This document shows, one piece after another, positions 57,623-64,000 of a stretch of DNA of 64,000 nucleotides. Position 1 is the stretch's first letter; each line of letters starts with the position of its first letter. The notes under the pieces are model-generated. The model had not been told where the DNA came from and searched no databases. It saw nothing but the letters and a program-made list of their open reading frames with translations. The translations under genes and the position numbers were made by a program. This stretch comes from Ophiosphaerella korrae (Eukaryota; Ascomycota; Dothideomycetes; Pleosporales; Phaeosphaeriaceae), in assembly GCA_028456385.1 (NCBI GenBank), contig JALNQF010000016.1, positions 62,001 to 126,000 on the forward strand, given 5' to 3'.

Positions 57623-59521
57623 GATGTCGTTATTGAAAAAAGCGTGTTCAACGAGCAGCCCGCCTCGAAAAACTACTTAACTAGCCACGCGATCATGCCG
57701 ACCAAGATAGGCACGGCGCTCACCACCGCTATATCGACAACCTTAGTGCAGAGCATTTCTCTGTCATGGGCATAACTGTCCTTTTACACGGCGCTCAATC
57801 GCATGTTCTAGTGGCGCAATGACGCGACGCGTTCAGAACGCCACTACCCATCGACCGCAACAAATCCGCTAACAGCAACATCGCGAACGAGCTTTACCCC
57901 TGACGGTCGATTGCTCCGAACTTCTTCGGGACGGGCTGTATTTAATATCCAGCCGCCTTTACAGACCACGACGCATCGCAGGTTTGTAAGAGGAGAACTA
58001 GCACTGTTTCATACCAACATCCCAAAAAGGTGTGTGTACCACTCTACCAGTCTAGTTGAAGAATATAATGCATGGTTTTCCTAGGCCCATCAGTTTCATA
58101 GTTCAAAGATATCCCAAATATCAACGAGTAATGTTCAGTGTATTCTATGCGATGATGTGTCTTGCCCTTCTCTCGTGACTGTATTTTCGGGGCCAGTGCC
58201 GATTTCTTCAAAACCTTGAGTGGCACGCATCGAAGTTTTAAGAGCTTCGCGTTGAAGGTCGGACCGTAAATGGAAAGTATACAGGGTATCTGGGTACCCC
58301 AAATTCAAACACCGAAGCCCAAGGGATACTAAGCTTTCTATTATTGTGGGGCTTGTCTATTTCGATGCCACGAATGCGAAAATCAAATCAACAGTTATAG
58401 ACTCCTCATTGACGCATGTGACTTATGTTGGCATCTCAGTGACGCGCTCCTTTGTAACTTCATCTTCTCCTTACCATTTTTTACTTTGTTCCTATATATT
58501 GATGTATGTTTTGTTGCTAGAGACATAGTTCAGCTTTATGCCGAGTCAAATTTCACGGTCTTTATATTCCCTTAATCATTACAATATTGGTATTAACCAA
58601 CGTGTTTGGCATCAAGATAAAACTGTTCCTCCAAACATGGGGACACTTTCTGTCTTTGGTAAATCGTACTGAATGTGTTCCAGTAAGGGCTCTAAAAGTA
58701 CGGTCCGTGATTGTGCCTGAAAGTATGCTGCTCGTTAGGAATTCTAAAGGCCTATGGTTATGAAAATTCTCGTTTGAGTATGATTCAGACACCGATAATT
58801 TTGCTTTGCAACAGCGTAGTCGGAGTGAAGCCATATAGATATGGAACCTGAAGGCGCATTGATGCAGCGGTTGCGGGTCCAATGGTCATTCAGCGAACCT
58901 TGCATTGATTGAAAATAGCCCATTAGCTGCATTCGTGATAGTTATTAAGCCACACGAGAAAGGCTAACATGAGGCATATCCTCGTCAAGTGCAGAATAAG
59001 TACCTCAGTGGAAGATCTAGGACTTACAATTTCATATCTTGTACCTAGTGATCAATCGTTTGAGCTCAGCCGCACTACATAGTAAATATTTTCCAAAGGT
59101 TTTGTTCCACGAACCCGTGGACTCTATCACGCTTGGTGTGGAATCGGACCGATCACTGTTTCATTTCCTAGCTAGATACCATGAATAGATTTCATTCGCT
59201 AAGGTTGGACCTGCGTCCCAAGCGCTATTGTCAGGCTGTCTTAGCATCTCAAGAGGGAGCGATTCGGTCCAGGCTTCTGTAACAGGTGATTTGGGGGCTG
59301 AATTCCTACCGCATCGATTATCCCCTGATTGATCCTTCATGCGTTTGCCGACGTGATCCAGCCGCATGCATATCATCTCATATACCCAAAGCCGCCCTCC
59401 ATGTTCGACCTCTGCCTGTTCTCGTCTCGCTTTCTTGTAGTCGCCATCCGAAAAGCTCGAGTCCTCCAATAATTGTGCGGACACCTTCACAATTTCAAGC
59501 TGCGAGGTTAACCAATCCACC
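57623..59521. other. 1.9-kb region without a supported gene
   Basis: This lies between two plus-strand genes. It is AT-rich from about 58050 to 59100 and contains only short frames on both strands. Promoter of the lectin-like gene is expected near 59300-59520. Confidence 0.5.
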
Positions 59522-60549
59522 ATGCCTGTTACTCGTTCACGTTATGCTCGACGCGATGGCGAGCCTGCGTTTGACCCGAAAATGTTTTATACGTTCGCCA
59601 ACCCTGTATTAGCTAACAGCACGCTCGGTATGGGTATCTTTGCGGACTCAAAAGGCGCTGTTAACATGGGGCGGCTCGGTGCATACTCCTCGGAAAACTG
59701 GCAGGTCTTCCCTCAATCCGGGCGTTACTTTATTCGCAACTATGACTCTGGCGCAAGGATGCAGTTGGGTCTGGCTGAAGACAACATAAATCTGAAGATG
59801 TATCCTAGGAATGGGAGTCTTCAGCAGCAATGGACAATCAACAAGGTAGATGGAGGATGGGAGTTGGTGAACGGACAGCTGGGACTAGGATCAAACCTGA
59901 ACTTGGCTTCAGGTTGGCCGGCACCTGTGATGCGAAGTGACAGTCAGGGAGGTGTATGGAACATTACACAAAATCCAAGGTAACACAAGGAACGATTGTA
60001 GAAATCTTTATAGGCAAAGCTAAAGCCTACAGTGCGACCGAACACAAAGCCCTCACGGGAGATTGGGCCAACGCTGTCGAGAACTTTGCAACTCCAACTC
60101 CAACTCCAACTCCATCCGGAACGTCGGCTACATCTCCAGTAACAGGAACTGCAACTGCAAGCCTTACGAGTGCCATCTCCCAATCTCCAAGCTCCGCCAT
60201 AACATCGACCCCATCAAGCCTTCCATCCTCGTCCTCGGGCATATCGACGGGCGCAATAGCCGGCATCGCAATCGGCGGCGTGGCCATCCTTGCCGCCATA
60301 CTCTTCGCCTTGTGGTTTTTCTGCATGAAGAAGCGAGAAGCATCCAAACACGACAATCCATATGAAGTACACGGCACGCCTGCCACTGGGGAGATGTTAG
60401 GCACACCCATCCCATCAGAAAAGTACGCGCATATGGCAGAATTAGCCGTCGCGCCTGCAGAACTTGCTTCGTACGGGAAAGAGAGTTATATGGATAGAGC
60501 AGAGTTGGATTCGAGTTCTACAGAGGTTCTGCCGAAGAGGACAATATGA
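59522..60549 (+). CDS. lectin-like (ricin-B type) single-pass membrane protein
   Basis: Exons are 59522-59979 and 60033-60549 (324 aa). Residues about 20-150 resemble one beta-trefoil unit of the ricin-B kind: MFYTFANPVLANSTLGM, SENWQVFPQSGRYFIRNYD, and LQQQWTINKVDGGWEL with the QxW motif. A Thr/Pro/Ser-rich stalk (TPTPTPTPSG onward, 170-222) leads to one membrane helix (GAIAGIAIGGVAILAAILFAL, about 226-246) and a cytosolic tail starting CMKKREASKHDNPYEVHG. The design is that of fungal surface sensors such as WSC proteins. Oddly there is no N-terminal signal peptide: the start MPVTRSRYARRDG is basic. Either an upstream exon is missing, or the internal helix directs insertion. Sugar binding is an inference. 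Confidence 0.7.
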
Positions 60550-61251
60550 AATGGTGGAAAATGGGGCAAGGACAGGGTCAGCAGGAAATGCGGTTAAGAG
60601 AATGAGGGTATGCATTGTGTTTGAGTGTTTTAGCGTTTTAGCGTTTTAGCGTTTTTTTTTGCCCATGGGATTCAAAGGAGATTTTTGAGCTGGTTTCCTA
60701 GGAGATGGGCATTCATCATCTCGACGAGGTGTGGAGATTTGATATCATTTAGCTAACCTACGGTAATATGCCATCCAAAAGGAGATACTGGATCGCCGAA
60801 TATCGTTGCCTAGTTAGGAACGGTTGCTATGTGAGTCAACGTCATAAAGTCCAACAAGGGTCTTCCTGATACACTGGGCTGTCAAGAGTCAAGACATCAG
60901 GACATCAGGACAAGGTTGAAATGATTCAATGACTCAAAATCCTAATCTAGTGGGTGCTTTGGGATTGAAAATCATGTGGTGAATATGTCGTTATTATGGA
61001 ATATCTACAAAATATACAAAGCACTCATAAGCGTGAGGGCATTATCATACAAATCGTGACAGAAAAGCTGCTCCTGCGCCCAATTCAGGTCGCGGATGTT
61101 GTACCTCGCGCGAAAGGCTTTCCAAAATTCATTGCCTGGGCTATAACCATAGCCAGAACCATGCCCAATGCATTTCTCATATTGTGCCAATGCTATAAAG
61201 AAATAATTGGTTGTGAAATCAAGTGTGCACTTTCTAGTCATGCTGTCCCGG
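60550..61251. other. intergenic region with small tandem repeats, convergent 3' ends
   Basis: Three copies of the 8-mer gttttagc lie at 60627-60650, followed by a run of T. At 60885-60912 the words gtcaagagtcaagacatcaggacatcagg form overlapping short repeats. The 3' flanks of the lectin-like and MARVEL genes meet here. No gene is supported. Confidence 0.6.
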
Positions 61252-61909
61252 CTAGACGTAGCTGCGTCGGCTGTGACTGTGGTGCGAGTAGCGAGGGCTG
61301 CGCGAGCGGTGTCCGTGGCGGGAGCGATGGACTTCGCGCTTGACGACCACACGGTCACGGTCACTGCGGTAGTGGCGATGGACAAGAAGAGCCAGAAGGC
61401 AGGTGATGAAGAAGAAGATGATGTTCCTGAGCAGGGTTAGTGATGTACATTGTGGACGCGGGAAATTGCACGACTTACATTATGCCAAACGCCCATGAGG
61501 CCTTTAGCATTGCGCATTGGCGGTCGACGTTGAGGCCGTATTTGTCACCTGATACGGTGAAAAGGCCTAGGTCGGTGCTGTAGGAGCCAGTGGATTCCCA
61601 TTTGGAGCAGTCAGCGTTGGCGATGCCTCGGAGCTCATAGACTGCGCCGATGAATGCGCCAACGAAGAGAAGGTCGATGAAGGCGACAAAGTTGGCCGAG
61701 TGGCGTGCGCGCGCATATAGGAAGAGGGTGCCCAAGGTCCATACTGCGGCTAGGACGGCGACAATGAAGAGGATGAGGATTGATTTCGGCGTGAGGAGGT
61801 TGCGAGTGTTGTACCAATCAACGAACCAAGCCAGCATTCCAAGTGTGGGTATCAGAGTGATGATTTGGAAGATTCTCCAGAACCAGAATGACAATCCTGA
61901 AAACGACAT
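61252..61909 (-). CDS. MARVEL-domain four-helix membrane protein
   Basis: Exons are 61909-61479 and 61426-61252 (201 aa). Four hydrophobic helices are visible: WRIFQIITLIPTLGMLAWFV, ILILFIVAVLAAVWTLGTLFL, FVAFIDLLFVGAFIGAVYEL and, across the splice, WAFGIMNIIFFFITCLLALLV. Between helices 3 and 4 lies a Cys-containing loop (ADCSKWES and DRQCAML). The C-terminus is basic and Ser/His/Arg-rich, ending SRRSYV. This layout is that of fungal MARVEL proteins, which sit in the plasma membrane or its domains and relate to membrane apposition. The ATG at 61909 starts just before helix 1; an in-frame upstream codon at 61957 is not an ATG. Function in this species is unknown. Confidence 0.85.
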
Positions 61910-63255
61910 GATGGGCGGTTGTGGGGTGGGTGCAGAGGTGCTTCTTGCGCGGGGCAAAGATAGGTGTATATGCTAGAAAGTGAGGCGCGTGCACGTGGAT
62001 GCAACCGGTACCACAATGGTTGCTGGTGGGTGTGATGGAGCGGAGGTACAAGGCAGCTGCAGGCAGAAAAAGGCGCAGTGAGTGGCAGCTTTAAGACACG
62101 GTCGTGACCGGGATGCAGCTTGTTTCGCAGTGCAATTGGGCAGGCTGCAAGCAAGTCGGATGCAATGGGGCGTGACGTAGGACGCTGCGAGGGAAACCGG
62201 CTATAAAGCTAGGTAGCAAGGCCGGGGTGTTGGTGAGATGGCGGGGAATGGCTGGTGTCGCAGGAATCCATGTGGCTGGGGTGCGCCATCTCATTTGCAA
62301 CCCAACCAACACCAGTCAATCCAGTTAATCTAGTTATTAACCAATACACCAACTGCGCCGTCGCATGGTTCCACCATCTCCTTGACAGTTGGTTCTCTGG
62401 TGTGGTTCCAACACCCTGCACGTGCCGCTAGCACCTGGAATGGAACACCACCTCACCTGTCTTCACATCTTCGCGCCTTTTCGTCCACCCGCAACCCTTC
62501 TTTGCTCCTTCGCAGCAACCATGCCCCTGTTCCAGCTCTCCTGAAGGATAATTGGCACTGCTTACGCCTAGAACCCAGCCTATTGGCCCTGTCTTATCTA
62601 TCGTTCCAGCTGCTTCGTGATTCACGTCTAGGCCACTCGCTCCCTTGGAAGCAACAAAGTACACCGGCCTACCATTGGCCACTACGCTCAAATATGCAAC
62701 TGTTCTGCAAAGGGCTCTGTGGCTGCAGACAAACCGCTCGCTTGGCCTTGACGAGCGAACAGAAATGGCCATCACCGACAGGGATGCTTATCAGAGTCCG
62801 ACCACTGGTTCAGCCAGCTATGCCCGTTCCAGGAGACTCTTTCTCCCCACATAGTATTGCCAGGCGTGCCCGCAAGGGTCTAACATATCGTCCAATTTAT
62901 ACTGCTCCAGCTCGTGCTACTTCGCCAAGACCTTTCAGCCTGTTCGTCTTTCGTCTCTCCTTTCTTCTATTTCTTCTATTTCGCTGCTCAGTCGCTTTAT
63001 TAACTTTCTTAAGTGCCTTCATGACTTGATGCGTCCCCAAATTTCAGCCACGGCGGTCCTGGTTGCCTGATGGGCCCCAGCCTGGCCCCAAGAGCACACA
63101 CAAAATTCACGAGTTACCACATTCAATGCTATGCCGCACAAATCCATCTTTACTTTTCTCCACTAAGCAACGCCTCTATTTCTCTCACGAGTCTAGGCAT
63201 TAGTAGGCGAATCCGATCTCTATTTAGGAGCTGAACGCTGGTCGTCGGGTCTATC
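61910..63255. other. 1.3-kb divergent intergenic region
   Basis: Start codons of the MARVEL gene (minus) and of the gene at 63256 (plus) face away from this stretch, so it holds both promoters. Frames such as 62382-63029 overlap others on both strands and have no domain. Long pyrimidine-rich runs at 62930-63010 are noted. Confidence 0.5.
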
Positions 63256-64000
63256 ATGTCGGCCAGAGGGGCTCGGAGCCGCAAAGTTCAGCAAAAGGAT
63301 GTTGAAAAAAAAGAAGAGAAGAAGGAAAGAAAGCTAGGAAAGAGCAAAGCCATCGAGACGATACACGAAGCCCATGATGGATTCGCTGACTGGCGTGCCA
63401 CCCCGAGCACCAACAATCCTAGAGCCGGCCTTTCCCGAACTATGACAACTTCAAGTCGGGCAACTTCACAGAGCAGTGGAACTAACGATGGCAGCAGCCG
63501 ATCACGGCCGGACGCCCTACGCGTAAACATTCCGTCGGAGATGCGGTCCGCACAGCCCTTGGAAGGTCGCTCTGCCTCTGTTTCGGATGTTTCTACCAAG
63601 AGCAAAGAGAAGACCAGATTCCAAGCTAAGGGTAAGGAAACAAAGGCACCACGAGGGAGGGGAGGCGGGGTGCCTATCAAGAAGACCGTCGCGCCGTCGC
63701 CTACATCGCCATCCGTCCGGGCCGAATCTACAATTTCCCACACTCTGTCGAATCAGAAGACTTGGTCAAACTTTAAAATATGGGATGGAGACAAGGATAG
63801 AATGCGCCCATACAATGGTTTCGAATTCGTGAGTACCATGCAGTGTTCCTACCATAGTGGATCTGATGTAGCATCCCAGGACGAATCTTTGAAAACCGGC
63901 AGTGTAGTCATCTACTTCAAAGAGGAGCAAATAAATGATGACCTCCCCATGCCTTCAATCCGTGCAGAGCTCGATGTTATTGAGAATTCCGGATCAACCG
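63256..64000 (+). CDS. hypothetical protein, 5' part (runs off the window)
   Basis: The ATG at 63256 opens 573 nt (191 codons) to a GTGAGT donor at 63829. An acceptor tcccag ends at 63879, and the frame stays open from 63880 to the window end (phase 0). The first 150 residues are highly charged and disordered: a basic start (MSARGARSRKVQQ with KKEEKKERK), then Ser/Thr/Arg-rich sequence. A more ordered part follows: QKTWSNFKIWDGDKDRMRPY, and in exon 2 SLKTGSVVIYFKEEQINDD with PSIRAELDVIENSGST. No domain could be named from the visible part. Confidence 0.7.
   Translation, partial: MSARGARSRKVQQKDVEKKEEKKERKLGKSKAIETIHEAHDGFADWRATPSTNNPRAGLSRTMTTSSRATSQSSGTNDGSSRSRPDALRVNIPSEMRSAQPLEGRSASVSDVSTKSKEKTRFQAKGKETKAPRGRGGGVPIKKTVAPSPTSPSVRAESTISHTLSNQKTWSNFKIWDGDKDRMRPYNGFEFVSTMQCSYHSGSDVASQDESLKTGSVVIYFKEEQINDDLPMPSIRAELDVIENSGST

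Overview
The window looks like nuclear DNA of a filamentous ascomycete, most likely a dothideomycete of the Pleosporales type (inference; I could run no search). Nearly every gene is split by 44-66 bp GT-AG introns, there are no operons, and the gene set is typical of Pezizomycotina: an AA9 lytic polysaccharide monooxygenase, a HET-domain NLR, a Zn2Cys6 regulator, a TOK-type potassium channel, MARVEL and cytochrome b561 membrane proteins, and a LaeA-like methyltransferase. No tRNA, rRNA, CRISPR array or intact transposon was recognised.

Layout. From 0 to 6.2 kb lie a possible terminal exon, a six-exon gene of a fungal family I take to be DUF7587-like, and an F-box gene. From 7.4 to 13.5 kb lies a conserved block: phosphopantetheine adenylyltransferase divergent from a WDR68/DCAF7 WD40 protein with a polyglutamine tract, then a secreted alpha-carbonic anhydrase. 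From 13.5 to 25 kb is more accessory: a gene that appears broken by two in-frame TAA codons, an AA9 monooxygenase with an odd N-terminus, a methyltransferase, and a fungal NLR (HET, NB-ARC, TPR).

From 25 to 36 kb is a dense housekeeping block: cytochrome b5-domain protein, nicotinate phosphoribosyltransferase, plasma-membrane syntaxin (SSO type), an RS-like nuclear protein, a Sos7-like kinetochore protein, and a cytochrome b561-type membrane protein. From 36 to 49.5 kb a Zn2Cys6 regulator is followed by 4.5 kb without a convincing gene, then a large mucin-like protein with a PSQA minisatellite and cysteine-rich modules, and a small single-pass membrane protein. From 49.5 to 64 kb come a two-pore potassium channel, a Ded1-type DEAD-box helicase, two small membrane proteins, a lectin-like membrane protein, a MARVEL protein, and the 5' part of a gene that runs off the end.

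Exon structures were worked out by hand. In every accepted model the intron phases agree and the coding length is a multiple of three. Neighbouring genes do not form one pathway. Three divergent pairs share promoters of about 220-370 bp. Several genes concern the cell surface or its environment (AA9, carbonic anhydrase, mucin-like protein, lectin-like receptor, MARVEL, b561). The most unusual items are the NLR, the apparent pseudogene, the AA9 enzyme with a displaced histidine, and the repeat-rich mucin-like protein.
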